This document shows, one piece after another, positions 1 through 9,733 of a stretch of DNA of 64,000 bases. The stretch is taken from NCBI RefSeq assembly GCF_034627025.1, contig NZ_CP141048.1, positions 4,850,001 through 4,914,000 of the forward strand, in the 5' to 3' direction. Position 1 is the first letter of the stretch; each line of letters begins with the position of its first letter. Source of the stretch: Microvirga lotononidis (GTDB lineage: Bacteria; Pseudomonadota; Alphaproteobacteria; Rhizobiales; Beijerinckiaceae). The position numbers and the translations under genes are program-made. Below the pieces are notes generated by a model. That model saw only the letters and a program-made list of their open reading frames with translations. It was not told the origin of the DNA and made no database searches.

Positions 1-460
1 CCAGACTGCCGCCGCCCATGTCGCCGACCATGCCGTCCGGCTCGTGGAAGCCCGCGATGACGCCGAGCGCGGAGGCGCGCGCCTCCTCGGCCCCGGACAG
101 CAGGCTGATCGGCTGGCCGCAGGCCTCGGCGGCCGCCTCCAGGAAGGCGGGACCATTGGAGGCGTCACGCGCCGCGGCGGTCGCCAGCACGAAGACCTCG
201 GACACGTGCATCGTGTCGCAGAGGACGCGGAACCGGGCGAGCGCCCTCAGGGCCCGGTCCACGGCCTCGTCGTCCAACCGGCCGGTGGTCGCCACATGGC
301 GCCCGAGGCCGCAGAGGACCTTCTCGTTGTAGATCGGCGTGACGGCGCGGGAGAGCCCCTCGTAGGCCACGAGGCGCACGGAGTTCGACCCGATATCGAT
401 GATGGCGACGGGACGGCCGATCTTGAGCCGTCCCTGGGCCTCCTGGCTTACGGCCTGCAT
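1..460 (-). CDS. ppx: Exopolyphosphatase / pppGpp phosphohydrolase (Ppx/GppA), 5' part only
   Basis: Ppx/GppA enzymes remove terminal phosphates from polyphosphate or pppGpp. Only the N-terminal 153 codons are in the window; the gene continues beyond base 1. The start is the ATG at 458-460. Early residues include an AIIDIGSNSVRL stretch, the first phosphate-binding loop of the ASKHA fold, and the last visible residues GDMGGGSL form the second phosphate loop. The start lies one base after the ppk1 stop, so the genes are almost certainly co-transcribed and translationally coupled. Pairing the polyphosphate-making and -degrading enzymes is the usual alphaproteobacterial arrangement. Whether polyphosphate or pppGpp is preferred cannot be judged from this part. 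Confidence 0.93.
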   Translation of the reverse strand, partial: MQAVSQEAQGRLKIGRPVAIIDIGSNSVRLVAYEGLSRAVTPIYNEKVLCGLGRHVATTGRLDDEAVDRALRALARFRVLCDTMHVSEVFVLATAAARDASNGPAFLEAAAEACGQPISLLSGAEEARASALGVIAGFHEPDGMVGDMGGGSL

Positions 461-461
461 G

Positions 462-2780
462 TCAGCGTTGCCCGCGCTTGGCGAGCGCCTTGGGGCTGGA
501 GGTTTTGAGGGATTTGCCACGGCCCGACAGACTCGGATTTGTCATGAAATACTTGTGAGCGTTGAATGGTTCCTCGCCCTTGGCCGGCACCACCCGCTGG
601 CTCGAGCCGTCGGGGAGCACCGTCCAGCTCTGCTCGTTGTCGAGGAGGTTGGCGAGCATGATCTGGTCGAGCACCTGCTGGTGCACGGTCGGATTGAGGA
701 TCGGCATCAGGGCCTCGACGCGACGGTCGAGGTTGCGCGACATGAGATCGGCCGACGAGATATAGACATGGGCCTTCGGGTTCGGCAGCCCCTGCCCGTT
801 GCCGAAGGCATAGATGCGCGTGTGCTCCAGGAAGCGCCCGACGATGGACTTGACCCGGATGTTCTCCGACAGGCCCTGGATGCCCGGCCTGAGGCAGCAG
901 ATGCCGCGCACGATGAGATCGACCTGCACGCCCGCCGCGCTCGCGTCGTACAGCGCATCGATGATGTCCGCGTCGACGAGGGAGTTGCACTTGCCCCAGA
1001 TCGCCCCCGGCCGCCCCGCCTTGGCATGGGCCACCTCTTCCTCGATATGCTGGAGCAGCCGCTTTTTCAGGGTGAGGGGCGACACCGCCATGCGTTCCAG
1101 CTCGGCGGGTTCCGCATAGCCGGTCACGAAGTTGAAGATGCGCGACACGTCCCGCCCAATCGCCGGATCGGCGGTGAAATAGGACAGATCGGTGTAGATG
1201 CGCGCGGTGATCGGGTGGTAGTTGCCCGTGCCCACATGGCAATAGGTGATGAGCTGGCTGCCTTCGCGGCGCACGACCATGGACAGCTTCGCGTGCGTCT
1301 TCAGCTCGATGAAGCCGAACACCACCTGGGCGCCGGCGCGCTCCAGGTCGCGCGCCCAGCGGATATTGGCCTCCTCGTCGAAGCGCGCCTTCAGCTCCAC
1401 GAGGGCGGTGACGGACTTACCGGCCTCGGCGGCTTCGGCGAGCGCCGCAACGATGGGGGAATCCGACGATGTGCGGTAGAGCGTCTGCTTGATCGCCACC
1501 ACGTTCGGGTCGCGGGCCGCCTGACGCAGGAACTGCACCACCGCGTCGAAGGATTCGTAAGGGTGGTGGACGATGATGTCCTTCTCGCGGATCGCCGCGA
1601 AGCAATCGCCGCTATGCTCGCGGATGCGCTCGGGGAACCGCGGATTATAAGGCTTGAACTTGAGGTCGGGCCGTTCCAGAGCGACGAGCTGGGACAGGTC
1701 CCGCAGGCCCATCATGCCCTCGACGACGAAGACCTCGTCGTTGGACACCTCCATCTCCTCGGCCACGAAGAGGCGCAGGTCCTCCGGCATGGCGGCCTCG
1801 ACCTCCAGCCGGATCACGCTGCCGCGCCGGCGCTGCTTGAGCGCCGTCTCGAACAGGCGGACGAGATCCTCCGCCTCCTCCTCCACTTCGATGTCGGAAT
1901 CGCGGATCACCCGGAAGGCGCCCTGCCCCTGCACCGCGTATCCGGGGAAAAGGCGGCTCGTGTAGAGGACGATCATCTGCTCCAGCGCGATGAAGCGGGT
2001 AGCGCCCGTCTCGGCGAAATCCGGCAGGCGGATGAACCGCTCGGCCCGCGACGGCAGACGGATCAACGCATTCAGCACCTTGCCGTCGCTCTGGCGCACA
2101 AGCTTCAGGGCGATGGAGGAGCCGAGATTGGGGATGAACGGAAAGGGATGCGCCGGATCGATGGCGAGCGGCGTCAGCACGGGGAAGACGTGGTTGAGGA
2201 AGTAATCCTCTAGCCAGGACGCCTCCGCCTTCGTCAGCCCCGCCCCTTCGGTGAGGACGATGCCCTCCTCCAGCAGCGCGTCCCGCAACTCGCGCCAGCG
2301 CCGCTGCTGGTCAGAGGCGAGATGGGACACCGCCACGGAGATCTTCGCCAGCTGCTCCTGCGGCGTGAGCCCATCCTGGGAGGCCGTGGCGACGCCCGAG
2401 CGAACCTGCCCGATCAGGCCCGCGACGCGGACCATGAAGAACTCGTCCAGGTTGTCGGCCGAGATCGATAGGAAACGCAATTGCTCGAGGAGCGGATGGT
2501 TGCGGTTCGATGCCTCCTCGAAGACCCGGCGGTTGAACTCCAGCCAGGACAGCTCGCGATTGATGAAGCGCTGGGGGAACTTCCGCAGCACCGCCCCATC
2601 GAGCTCGATGTCCGGCGGCGCCTTCGGCAACGGAGCCTCGCTGACGGTCTCCACCTCTTTCAGAGCAATCGCGCTGCGCACTTCGTTCTCCGCATTCTCG
2701 TTCTTCGGAGATCGTTTTGCTCTCGGCTTCGTGACGGTTTCACGACGGTTCGTCAGTGCGGCGTTAGTGTCAGACTTCAC
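462..2780 (-). CDS. ppk: Polyphosphate kinase 1
   Basis: PPK1 reversibly polymerises the gamma-phosphate of ATP into inorganic polyphosphate. The 772-residue protein begins with a charged extension of about 70 residues, then the N domain with [13 protein letters not shown] near residue 75. The histidine of the KTHAKLSMV stretch matches the E. coli autophosphorylated histidine, and the HVGTGNYHP stretch carries the second conserved histidine. The catalytic core is intact. The start overlaps the hdaA stop by 4 bp (ATGA) and the stop is one base before ppx. The basic, disordered N-terminal extension is longer than in E. coli, so a later start is possible. Confidence 0.97.
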   Translation of the reverse strand: MKSDTNAALTNRRETVTKPRAKRSPKNENAENEVRSAIALKEVETVSEAPLPKAPPDIELDGAVLRKFPQRFINRELSWLEFNRRVFEEASNRNHPLLEQLRFLSISADNLDEFFMVRVAGLIGQVRSGVATASQDGLTPQEQLAKISVAVSHLASDQQRRWRELRDALLEEGIVLTEGAGLTKAEASWLEDYFLNHVFPVLTPLAIDPAHPFPFIPNLGSSIALKLVRQSDGKVLNALIRLPSRAERFIRLPDFAETGATRFIALEQMIVLYTSRLFPGYAVQGQGAFRVIRDSDIEVEEEAEDLVRLFETALKQRRRGSVIRLEVEAAMPEDLRLFVAEEMEVSNDEVFVVEGMMGLRDLSQLVALERPDLKFKPYNPRFPERIREHSGDCFAAIREKDIIVHHPYESFDAVVQFLRQAARDPNVVAIKQTLYRTSSDSPIVAALAEAAEAGKSVTALVELKARFDEEANIRWARDLERAGAQVVFGFIELKTHAKLSMVVRREGSQLITYCHVGTGNYHPITARIYTDLSYFTADPAIGRDVSRIFNFVTGYAEPAELERMAVSPLTLKKRLLQHIEEEVAHAKAGRPGAIWGKCNSLVDADIIDALYDASAAGVQVDLIVRGICCLRPGIQGLSENIRVKSIVGRFLEHTRIYAFGNGQGLPNPKAHVYISSADLMSRNLDRRVEALMPILNPTVHQQVLDQIMLANLLDNEQSWTVLPDGSSQRVVPAKGEEPFNAHKYFMTNPSLSGRGKSLKTSSPKALAKRGQR

Positions 2781-3469
2781 TCGCTCTCATCCGTTTCCTG
2801 TGCGGCACCAAGAATCTCCGCCGCGATCGCCCGGGACACGCGGCGCCCCCGGCTCAGGGCTTCCCGATCGAGAAGCGCCACGAGTTCGGAGGCTTTCGCC
2901 AATGAGCGTTCGATCCTCAGAGCAATATAATCGACAACGGAGGTGTCGACCACGAGTTGCCTGTCGACGAAAAGCTTCACCAGCACGGCTTTGAGCAGCG
3001 CATCGTCCGGCGCGTCCAGCGACACGCTCGGGGCGAGGCGCAGGCGCGACAGCAGATCCGGCGTGCGCAGGGACCACCGGTCGGGAGGCGTCTCGCAGGT
3101 GATCAGGAGCGAAGCCTTCCTCTCGCGCGCGAGATTCAGGAGATGGAACAGGGCCGCCTCGTCCCGCTCACCCCGGTCCATGTCCTCGATGGCGAGCGCG
3201 CCGTTGGATATGAGGTGAGGAACCTTGTCCTGCGTGATTCCGGAGGCATCGATGGTCCAGGCGCGGGCATTCGTCGCCCAGATCGAAGCGAGGTGGCTCT
3301 TGCCGCTGCCACGGGGGCCGACGAGGAGCAGGATCGTGTCAGGCCAGTCGGGCCAGCTCTCGATGAGGCCGTAAGCCTGCTCGTTCGACGGGCTGACGAG
3401 GAAATCTTCGGCGCCGAAACGGGGATCGAGGGGCAAGTCGAAGGCGAGCTGCTTGGGCACCTCACGCAT
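2777..3469 (-). CDS. hdaA: DnaA regulatory inactivator HdaA (AAA+)
   Basis: HdaA binds the DNA-loaded beta sliding clamp and stimulates hydrolysis of DnaA-bound ATP, preventing over-initiation. The 230-residue protein has a clamp-binding-like KQLAFDLPL motif at residues 6-14, a Walker A motif GPRGSGKS at 51-58 and the acidic AIEDMDRG Walker B region. It is a DnaA-like AAA+ module with no DNA-binding domain IV, as expected for the Hda family. It overlaps the permease gene upstream by 8 bp and ppk downstream by 4 bp, so it sits inside one operon. Its position between a PerM-type permease and ppk is characteristic of Rhizobiales and Caulobacter relatives. Confidence 0.93.
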   Translation of the reverse strand: MREVPKQLAFDLPLDPRFGAEDFLVSPSNEQAYGLIESWPDWPDTILLLVGPRGSGKSHLASIWATNARAWTIDASGITQDKVPHLISNGALAIEDMDRGERDEAALFHLLNLARERKASLLITCETPPDRWSLRTPDLLSRLRLAPSVSLDAPDDALLKAVLVKLFVDRQLVVDTSVVDYIALRIERSLAKASELVALLDREALSRGRRVSRAIAAEILGAAQETDESE

Positions 3470-4577
3470 CGAGATCGACCTTCTCGGGTCCGACCTTGGG
3501 TTTCAGGATCATCGGCTCCGTGCCGCGATAGAGGGGGCTTGCCAAGTACTGCCGCAAGGCGAAGCGCGCGATGACGCCCATGGCGGCGGCAAGGGGAACG
3601 GCCAGCAGCAGCCCGACGAATCCAAAGAGGGCGCCGAACGCCACAAGGGCGAACATGAGCCAGACCGGGTGCAGGCCGACGGAATCCCCCACGAGCTTCG
3701 GCGACAGGATGTTGCCCTCCACGAACTGGCCGAAGATGAAGATGCCCAGCGTCGCGGCGATCATGGTCCAGTCCGGCCAGAACTGCACGATGGCGACCCC
3801 CACCGAGAGGATGAGCCCCGTGAGCGATCCCACATAGGGGATGAAGCTCAACAACCCGGCCGTCATCCCGATCAGGGCGCCGAAATTCAGCCCGACGATG
3901 GCGAGGCTCACCGCGTAGAACGTGCCGAGGATGAGGCAGACCAGGGCCTGGCCCCGGACGAACCCTGCAATGGCGCGGTCGATATCGCGGGCGATGGCGC
4001 GGATCGTGTCCCGGTGCCTCATGGGCATCCAGGAATCCACTGTTCTGACCATGCGGTCCCAGTCGACCAGCATGTAGAAAGCGACGACCGGCGTGACCAC
4101 CAGCAGGGAGAAGATGCCGATGAGCGCCTGCCCGCCGGACCAGAGGCCCTGCAGGAAGGCGGTGATCCAGGCGATGCCCTGACTGATGAGGTTCCCCACC
4201 GAAGGAGGCGCCGCAGGCAGCGCGTCCTCGATTCCGAGCTTCCGGATCAGAGGACCGATCTGCTCCGCCCCGAGTTCCTGAAGCCTCGCCACGTAGCCGG
4301 GCAGCCGCTCCACGAACGCCCCCACCTGCTGCGCCGCGAACGGCACCAGGATCATGAGGGCAATGATGAGGATGAAAACGAAAAGAATCAGGATGAGGAG
4401 GCTCGCGCCGAGGCGCCCGATGCCGACCTTCTGCAGCCGGTCGGCGAGGGGATCGAGCAGGTAGGCGAGAGCGAAGCCGGCAACGAACGGCAGGAGGATG
4501 CCGCGCAGGACGAACAGCAGTAGAACCGCGGCGACCAGCGCCGCAATCCAAAATCCGATCTGCCGTTGGACCGTCAT
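3462..4577 (-). CDS. AI-2E family transporter (PerM-like membrane protein)
   Basis: A 371-residue polytopic inner-membrane protein of the AI-2E/PerM family; members export AI-2 or act in Na+(Li+)/H+ antiport, but the substrate of most is unknown. Visible features are an N-terminal pair of hydrophobic helices (VAAVLLLFVLRGILLPFVAG, ALAYLLDPLADRL), a central soluble region and a C-terminal cluster of helices with the family-typical FIPYVGSLTGLILS and FGQFVEGNILSPKLVG stretches. I chose the ATG at 4577, which gives MTVQRQIGFW after a GGGGAA element; a start 54 bases further upstream is possible. It is followed by hdaA in the same operon with an 8-bp overlap. Confidence 0.88.
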   Translation of the reverse strand: MTVQRQIGFWIAALVAAVLLLFVLRGILLPFVAGFALAYLLDPLADRLQKVGIGRLGASLLILILFVFILIIALMILVPFAAQQVGAFVERLPGYVARLQELGAEQIGPLIRKLGIEDALPAAPPSVGNLISQGIAWITAFLQGLWSGGQALIGIFSLLVVTPVVAFYMLVDWDRMVRTVDSWMPMRHRDTIRAIARDIDRAIAGFVRGQALVCLILGTFYAVSLAIVGLNFGALIGMTAGLLSFIPYVGSLTGLILSVGVAIVQFWPDWTMIAATLGIFIFGQFVEGNILSPKLVGDSVGLHPVWLMFALVAFGALFGFVGLLLAVPLAAAMGVIARFALRQYLASPLYRGTEPMILKPKVGPEKVDLDA

Positions 4578-4606
4578 CGGTTCCCCATACTGTATCTTTT
4601 TGGCCG

Positions 4607-5137
4607 TCAGGTGGACATGTGGCGCAGCCAACCCACGAGATAGGCACCGGCGGAGGCTATGGTCAAGGTCGCCACCAGCACCATGACGATTTCCTCAAGC
4701 CCTCCGAGTCCCACGCCGAAGGCGTTCGCGGCGAGCGCGTAGGCGGCAAAGGCAAGCTGCGCCCCTGTGTTGAGCTTGCTGACGATCAGCGGCTTGATCT
4801 CGACTGGACGGCTCATGACCCAGGACAACAGCACAGCCGCCACGATCATGGCATCCCGCGAGACCACCACGATGGCGAGCCAGCCGGGGATTGCCCCCAC
4901 GATGGCGAGGGTTACGTAGATCGAGACCAGGAGCGATTTGTCGGCCAGGGGATCGATATAGGCCCCGAACTCGCTCTTCATGTCGAATTTGCGGGCGATG
5001 AACCCGTCGACAGCATCGGATATCCCGGCCACGACGAAAAGCGCGAATGCCGTGGCCCACCGCTGCTGCATGATCATGACGATCACGATGGGCACGATGA
5101 TGAGGCGGCCGATGGTGATGATGTTCGGAATGGTCAT
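4607..5137 (-). CDS. pgsA: CDP-alcohol phosphatidyltransferase (PgsA-like)
   Basis: An integral membrane enzyme of 176 residues that transfers a phosphatidyl group from CDP-diacylglycerol to an alcohol, probably glycerol-3-phosphate in phosphatidylglycerol synthesis. The family signature D-x2-DG-x2-AR-x8-G-x3-D-x3-D is complete, running from DAVDGFIARKF to YIDPLADK. The N-terminus NIITIGRLIIVP is typical of PgsA. It starts the minus-strand operon running into the AI-2E permease, hdaA, ppk and ppx, and is divergent from purM across a 254-bp gap. Cardiolipin synthase of the same superfamily is the main alternative. Confidence 0.85.
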   Translation of the reverse strand: MTIPNIITIGRLIIVPIVIVMIMQQRWATAFALFVVAGISDAVDGFIARKFDMKSEFGAYIDPLADKSLLVSIYVTLAIVGAIPGWLAIVVVSRDAMIVAAVLLSWVMSRPVEIKPLIVSKLNTGAQLAFAAYALAANAFGVGLGGLEEIVMVLVATLTIASAGAYLVGWLRHMST

Positions 5138-5215
5138 CGGAGGGGATGATGCCGGGTCGGAGGGCGGAGTTCAATCGTCGGGTCGGCCGGGTGGGGATAA
5201 GATGGCCTCTCTCCG

Positions 5216-5307
5216 CCGTTATCCCGGGCTTGTCCCGGCCATCCCGATCCGAAAGGCAAGGCGTTTCACAGAACCGGGACCACCGGCGCAAGGCCGGTGA
5301 TGACGTG
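5216..5307. repeat. Bipartite palindromic (REP/BIME-like) element
   Basis: This gap between the divergent pgsA and purM genes contains two imperfect hairpins separated by about 35 bases: one around CCCGGGCTTGTCCCGG and one around CACCGGCGCAAGGCCGGTG. The same architecture recurs at 9598, 16685 and 51999, so it is a dispersed element rather than a purM operator. Copies vary in the stems but keep the hairpin-spacer-hairpin design ending in TGACGT. Confidence 0.7.
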
Positions 5308-5391
5308 AAGGGACGGGTTCGCAAAATGCACACTCTCCCCTTGCCTCCCGCTCCCTCTCGCCTTACTGCCCGAGCCAACACGGGGTGAACC

Positions 5392-6462
5392 ATGACGACC
5401 GAGAAGCAGACGAACGGTTTGACCTATGCCCAGGCGGGCGTCGATATCGATGCGGGCAATGCCATGGTCGACCAGATCAAGCCCCTGGTGCGGTCCACGC
5501 GCCGGCCCGGAGCCGATGCGGAGATCGGCGGGTTCGGAGGACTGTTCGACCTCAAGGCGGCCGGCTTCAAGGACCCGATCCTGGTGGCGGCCAATGACGG
5601 CGTCGGCACCAAGGTGAAGATCGCCATCGACACGGGGATCCACGACACCATCGGCATCGACCTCGTGGCCATGTGTGTGAACGACATCATCGTCCAGGGC
5701 GCGGAACCTCTCTTCTTCCTCGATTACTTCGCCACCGGAAAGCTCTCGCCCGAGGTCGGCGTCCACATCGTCAAAGGCATCGCCGAAGGTTGTCTCCAGG
5801 CGGGCTGCGCCCTGATCGGCGGCGAAACGGCCGAGATGCCGGGGCTCTATGCCCGGGGCGATTACGACCTCGCGGGCTTCGCGGTCGGCGCGGCCGAGCG
5901 CGGCACCCTGCTGCCGAAGGACGTGAGCGTCGGCGACGTGCTCATCGGCCTGCCCTCCTCCGGCGTCCATTCCAACGGCTTCTCGCTGGTGCGGCGGATC
6001 GTCGAGCACTCGGGCCTCGCCTGGGACGCCCCCGCCCCCTTCGCGTCCGGCAAGACGCTGGCCCAGGCCCTGCTGGAGCCGACCCGGATCTACGTGAAAC
6101 CCCTTCTGGAGGTGCTCAAGGGCGGCGACGGCGTCAACGCGCTCTGCCATATCACCGGCGGCGGCTTCCCGGACAACATCCCGCGCGTCCTTCCCGACGG
6201 CGTCGGCGTGCGCCTCGATCTCGACGCCATCGCCGCCCCGCCCGTCTTCGGATGGCTCTCTCGGACCGGCGGCGTGGCCGAGGCCGAGATGCTGCGCACC
6301 TTCAACTGCGGCATCGGCATGATCGTGGTGGCGAGCGCCGACAAGGCCGCGGCCGTGATGGAGCGTCTGGCCGGGGCCGGCGAGAACCCGGTCCGCATCG
6401 GCGAGACTGTGGGCCAAGAGGGCGCCGAGCGCGTCCGGACCTCGGGGTCCCTGAAACTCTGA
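5392..6462 (+). CDS. purM: Phosphoribosylformylglycinamidine cyclo-ligase (AIR synthetase)
   Basis: PurM catalyses ATP-dependent ring closure of FGAM to aminoimidazole ribonucleotide, the fifth step of de novo purine synthesis. The 356-residue length is normal. Family signatures include [12 protein letters not shown] near residue 65, the [10 protein letters not shown] stretch carrying conserved active-site residues, [11 protein letters not shown], and the C-terminal [16 protein letters not shown]. The TGA stop shares one base with the purN ATG (TGATG), giving tight translational coupling. The gene runs divergently from pgsA, an arrangement common in alphaproteobacteria. Confidence 0.98.
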   Translation: MTTEKQTNGLTYAQAGVDIDAGNAMVDQIKPLVRSTRRPGADAEIGGFGGLFDLKAAGFKDPILVAANDGVGTKVKIAIDTGIHDTIGIDLVAMCVNDIIVQGAEPLFFLDYFATGKLSPEVGVHIVKGIAEGCLQAGCALIGGETAEMPGLYARGDYDLAGFAVGAAERGTLLPKDVSVGDVLIGLPSSGVHSNGFSLVRRIVEHSGLAWDAPAPFASGKTLAQALLEPTRIYVKPLLEVLKGGDGVNALCHITGGGFPDNIPRVLPDGVGVRLDLDAIAAPPVFGWLSRTGGVAEAEMLRTFNCGIGMIVVASADKAAAVMERLAGAGENPVRIGETVGQEGAERVRTSGSLKL

Positions 6463-7109
6463 TGTCCCGCCGCCGCGCCGCCATTCTGATCTCGGGCCGC
6501 GGCTCGAACATGGTCTCGCTGATCGAGGCCGCTCGCGCCGAAGACTTTCCGGCCGAGATCGCCCTCGTCCTGTCGAACCGCCCGGACGCGGCTGGTCTCG
6601 AGCGGGCGAAGGAGGCCGGGATCGCCACCTGCGTCATCGACCACAAGGCGCATCCCACCCGGGAGGATTTCGAACAGGCGATGGACGCGGCGCTCGCCTC
6701 GCACGCCATCGACTTCATCTGCCTCGCCGGCTTCATGCGGGTGCTGACCGACTGGTTCGTGGAGCGCTGGGCTGGCCGGACGGTCAACATCCACCCCTCC
6801 CTCCTGCCCCTGTTCCGGGGCACGCAGACCCACCGCCGCGCCCTGGAAGAAGGCGTTCTCGTCCACGGCTGCACGGTGCATTTCGTGGTACCGGAACTGG
6901 ACGCCGGCCCCATCATCGCCCAGGCCGTCGTGCCCGTGGTCCCCGGCGACACGCAGGAGAGCCTCGCGGCTCGCGTGATCGTCCAGGAGCACAAGCTCTA
7001 TCCGAAGGCGTTGCGCCTGATCTGCGACGGGACCGCCCGGCTGGAGAACGGCCGGGTGGTGTTCTCGCGCGGCTGGGATGCCGATGCGGCGCTGCATTCG
7101 CCGGGATGA
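6462..7109 (+). CDS. purN: Phosphoribosylglycinamide formyltransferase
   Basis: PurN transfers a formyl group from 10-formyltetrahydrofolate to GAR, the third step of purine synthesis. The start is the ATG overlapping the purM stop by one base. The 215-residue protein shows ISGRGSNM near the N-terminus, which binds the ribonucleotide phosphate, and the catalytic NIHPSLLP motif near residue 110 with essential Asn and His. The conserved Asp lies in the VPELDAGPII stretch. The C-terminus ends in the usual ENGRVVF segment followed by a short tail. No frame damage is seen. Confidence 0.98.
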   Translation: MSRRRAAILISGRGSNMVSLIEAARAEDFPAEIALVLSNRPDAAGLERAKEAGIATCVIDHKAHPTREDFEQAMDAALASHAIDFICLAGFMRVLTDWFVERWAGRTVNIHPSLLPLFRGTQTHRRALEEGVLVHGCTVHFVVPELDAGPIIAQAVVPVVPGDTQESLAARVIVQEHKLYPKALRLICDGTARLENGRVVFSRGWDADAALHSPG

Positions 7110-7252
7110 GGCACGCGAGCACAAGGACAGGGTTCGGTCGGATCGGAATGAACGCCTGCCCGCTTGTGTAGCCAGAGCAGTTAACGAGAACCTGCAACTG
7201 AAACTTGATTGAAGGTTGAATATTTACAACTTGAGGATCGTAGTCGTCGAAT

Positions 7253-7267
7253 TGTTATCACATAACA
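7253..7267. promoter_or_regulatory. Short perfect dyad upstream of the RTX gene
   Basis: TGTTAT-CAC-ATAACA is a perfect 6-bp inverted repeat with a 3-bp spacer, about 87 bases before the RTX-protein start, in an AT-rich stretch that contrasts with the surrounding high-GC DNA. Its size and place fit an operator for a dimeric regulator. No regulator gene is adjacent, and six-base dyads arise by chance, so the assignment is tentative. Confidence 0.35.
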
Positions 7268-7353
7268 TTTCTCAAAAGAGGTTGTCCCGCTCCCCAAACC
7301 CGTTCTCGCTGGTGCCGTGGCAGACCTCATGCATTTGAGGAGACCGACGTTTC

Positions 7354-8940
7354 ATGAGCAGCAGTCTGTTGCAGGCTTTCCTGGAGTTCTGGAATAATTC
7401 CGGCGGCGGCGTTGAATACGGGGGCACCGGTACCGGTGGCCGGATCACCGGAAACGTCACCGGCGGCTCAGGGACGGGTACATCGTATAGGGTCGAAATC
7501 TATCCTTACGACCAATCGATAGATACGGTGGGAAACCCTGGCACTCAGGACTATTGCGCCGGCTCCATACCTGACGGGAGCTTTTGGGACGAGAACGGCG
7601 ACCTCGTCTATGTCGATATCATGATTCGCGCGCCGAAATTGATACAAGGCGACGCACCCAATTTCTTCGATTCGATGTGCGCCACTTTCGATCGCCTGGA
7701 ATATGAACTCGACCAATGGCTCGTGAGATATGACTTCTACGGCGCGGTATATGATAGGCCATACAATTCGAACGATTATATGAAGAATTGGCTTTATGAG
7801 ACCTATGGCGAGCATTTCTCGGATGGGCACGTCCACCTGGATCCTATGGATGGGACCCCTCTGTATGTGGTCGGGGGAAACTCGACAGGTGAGGTGTCAG
7901 GCTTCGCGATTCGCATGAATTTCGGCTCCCAGACGGATGATTCCGTTCAGGGGTCTGGAATGATCTTTTTAGGAGCAGGCAACGATTCGGCTGTCGGAAG
8001 CTCCGGAGCTGACTTTCTCGATGGCGGTTCCGGCAATGACACGCTGACTGGCGGCTTTGGCAAGGACACACTGATTGGCGGTTCCGGCACCGATACGCTT
8101 CGGGGTGGCGGCGGCAACGATTACCTCCACGCCGGCAGCGATTATTCGGCAGACATTCTGTTCGGAGATGCAGGCAACGATACGATCTACGGCAGCCTCG
8201 GTGACAACCTGCTCTATGGCGGTTCGTATAACGACAGCCTTTACGGCGACGCTGGCAACGACACCATTTACGGCGGCAGTGAAAATGACAGCCTTTGGGG
8301 CGGAGCAGGAAACGACGTGCTTTTGGGCGAAGGCGGTAGCAACACCGTCTTCGGCGAAAGTGGCAATGACCTTATTTACGGCGGCATCGGCATCGACCGT
8401 CTCGATGGTGGCGAGGGTCGGGATACCTTGAGCTATTTCTATGCCACGTCCGGCGTCACGGTGCGGCTTTATGAGAATACCGTCTCAGGGGATATCGCCC
8501 AGGGCGATACCATCTCCGGCTTCGAGGATGTCAGCGGAGGCTTCGGATCCGACGCACTCTATGGTTCGGGTGGCGACAACATCCTCGATGGCGTCGGCGG
8601 AGACGACCTCCTCATCGGCTTGGGCGGAAACGACATGCTCATCGGTGGGGGCGGCAATGATACTCTCATCGCCGACTGGGGGACGGACATTCTGATCGGC
8701 GGCGCGGGCAACGACCTGTTTGCGATTTGGACCACGATCCAGCACGCGGTTATCAACGACTTCGCGCGCGGGGCCGACCATGTCCAGATCCAGAAAACAT
8801 GGTTCGCGTCCTATGCCGATCTCCGTGCCGCCGCATACCAGTCCGGCAACGATGTGATGATCAGCAAGAATGGCATGGACGTTATGCTCAAGGGCGTTCA
8901 GCTCTCGACCCTGAGCACCAGTGACTTCTATTTCGTGTAA
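7354..8940 (+). CDS. RTX-type calcium-binding repeat protein with unknown N-terminal domain
   Basis: A 528-residue protein, probably exported by a type I secretion system. Residues from about 205 to 455 contain a dozen or more glycine/aspartate-rich nonapeptide repeats of the GGxGNDxLx type, which bind calcium and fold as a parallel beta roll outside the cell. The C-terminus (VMLKGVQLSTLSTSDFYFV) resembles the type I export signal of RTX proteins and there is no N-terminal signal peptide. The first 200 residues are Gly/Tyr/Asp-rich and match no family I recognise; a catalytic role cannot be assigned. No ABC exporter, membrane-fusion or outer-membrane partner is in the window. The start follows an AT-rich region with a dyad. 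Confidence 0.88.
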   Translation: MSSSLLQAFLEFWNNSGGGVEYGGTGTGGRITGNVTGGSGTGTSYRVEIYPYDQSIDTVGNPGTQDYCAGSIPDGSFWDENGDLVYVDIMIRAPKLIQGDAPNFFDSMCATFDRLEYELDQWLVRYDFYGAVYDRPYNSNDYMKNWLYETYGEHFSDGHVHLDPMDGTPLYVVGGNSTGEVSGFAIRMNFGSQTDDSVQGSGMIFLGAGNDSAVGSSGADFLDGGSGNDTLTGGFGKDTLIGGSGTDTLRGGGGNDYLHAGSDYSADILFGDAGNDTIYGSLGDNLLYGGSYNDSLYGDAGNDTIYGGSENDSLWGGAGNDVLLGEGGSNTVFGESGNDLIYGGIGIDRLDGGEGRDTLSYFYATSGVTVRLYENTVSGDIAQGDTISGFEDVSGGFGSDALYGSGGDNILDGVGGDDLLIGLGGNDMLIGGGGNDTLIADWGTDILIGGAGNDLFAIWTTIQHAVINDFARGADHVQIQKTWFASYADLRAAAYQSGNDVMISKNGMDVMLKGVQLSTLSTSDFYFV

Positions 8941-8946
8941 TGGAAG

Positions 8947-8982
8947 CGATCATTCGGCTCTCCAAGAGACGCCGAATGATCG
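8947..8982 (+). terminator. Hairpin after the RTX gene
   Basis: A perfect 12-bp stem (CGATCATTCGGC / GCCGAATGATCG) with a 12-base loop begins 7 bases after the RTX stop codon. There is only a weak T-rich tail, so it may stop transcription inefficiently or protect the mRNA 3' end. Confidence 0.6.
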
Positions 8983-9090
8983 GCTGTCACTTTCGCAGCA
9001 GGTTGTTGATCCTCTCGGAAAAGCAGCCTGCTGTTTGCTTTGTGCATTCCGGAGAACCCCATTCCGGATGAAGAAGTCCGGCCGAAAGGC

Positions 9091-9456
9091 CTACAATTTC
9101 GGCCTTTGCAGCTTGCAGGCATCGAGGGCAGACAGCGCCTTCGCGCGGGCGGTCTCGTTGAACACGCCCGTGTCGCGATAGCCCTGGAGTTCGTCGGCGC
9201 TGAGCGAGCGCATCGTGCGGCCGGCATAGCAATCGCAGGACCGGTTGAGAGACGCCTCGCTGACGCCGCTCTGGAGCCTGGCTTGCGTAATCGCGCAGGC
9301 CTGGCTCACGCGAGCGCGAAGCTGGGACACGCTTTCCGTCTTCAGCGCCGGATCGGGCTGGTATTGGGTCGGCATGTTGGACGCGGCGGCAAAAACGGAG
9401 GTCGCGCCGACGGACATGGCCGCCGACACGAGCAGCGTGCGGATGATCGAATTCAT
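9091..9456 (-). CDS. Small secreted protein of unknown function
   Basis: A 121-residue protein with a clear signal peptide (hydrophobic core after MNSIIRTLL, likely cleavage after VFAA). The mature part has cysteines in QACAIT, SCDCYAG and DACKLQ, so disulfides in the periplasm are likely. The ATG is preceded by a good GGGGAG ribosome-binding site. I do not recognise the family. It faces the RTX gene convergently and has no obvious operon partner. Confidence 0.72.
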   Translation of the reverse strand: MNSIIRTLLVSAAMSVGATSVFAAASNMPTQYQPDPALKTESVSQLRARVSQACAITQARLQSGVSEASLNRSCDCYAGRTMRSLSADELQGYRDTGVFNETARAKALSALDACKLQRPKL

Positions 9457-9597
9457 GGATGGCTCCCCAGAGATGAAATCACGTTCGGTGTTTAAGAATA
9501 GGCTTGGCCGTTCGGGATCAAGGGGGGAGCTGCGAACAGGCTTAAGAAGGTGTGACCGCGTGCTCGCTGAGCGAAAGCGACCCCATCGGCTCCCGAC

Positions 9598-9690
9598 GTC
9601 GTCACCGGGCTTGTCCCGGTGATCTCAGTGGGATGAGCGCCGAGCCTTGCCGTATCGGGATGGCCGGCACAGGGCCGGCCATGACGTGGA
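9598..9690. repeat. Bipartite palindromic (REP/BIME-like) element
   Basis: Two hairpins, CACCGGGCTTGTCCCGGTG and ATGGCCGGCACAGGGCCGGCCAT, are separated by about 45 bases and end in TGACGTGG. The arrangement matches the copies at 5216 and 16685. It lies between the minus-strand secreted protein and the 3' end of the oxidoreductase gene; the remainder of this 277-base gap shows no other feature. Confidence 0.75.
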
Positions 9691-9733
9691 GGAAAATCCG
9701 TCCCGAAGCGGATTTTCCCTTTTCCGTCGGAGA

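Noticed and set aside
399..2213. A 604-codon open frame opposite ppk
   Set aside because: It is the shadow of ppk on the complementary strand; its protein is Arg/His/Asp-rich without motifs, and the ppk protein is fully conserved.
7960..8720. Regular DNA repeats that could be taken for a CRISPR-like or tandem array
   Set aside because: They are the codons of the RTX nonapeptides, in frame and without uniform spacers.
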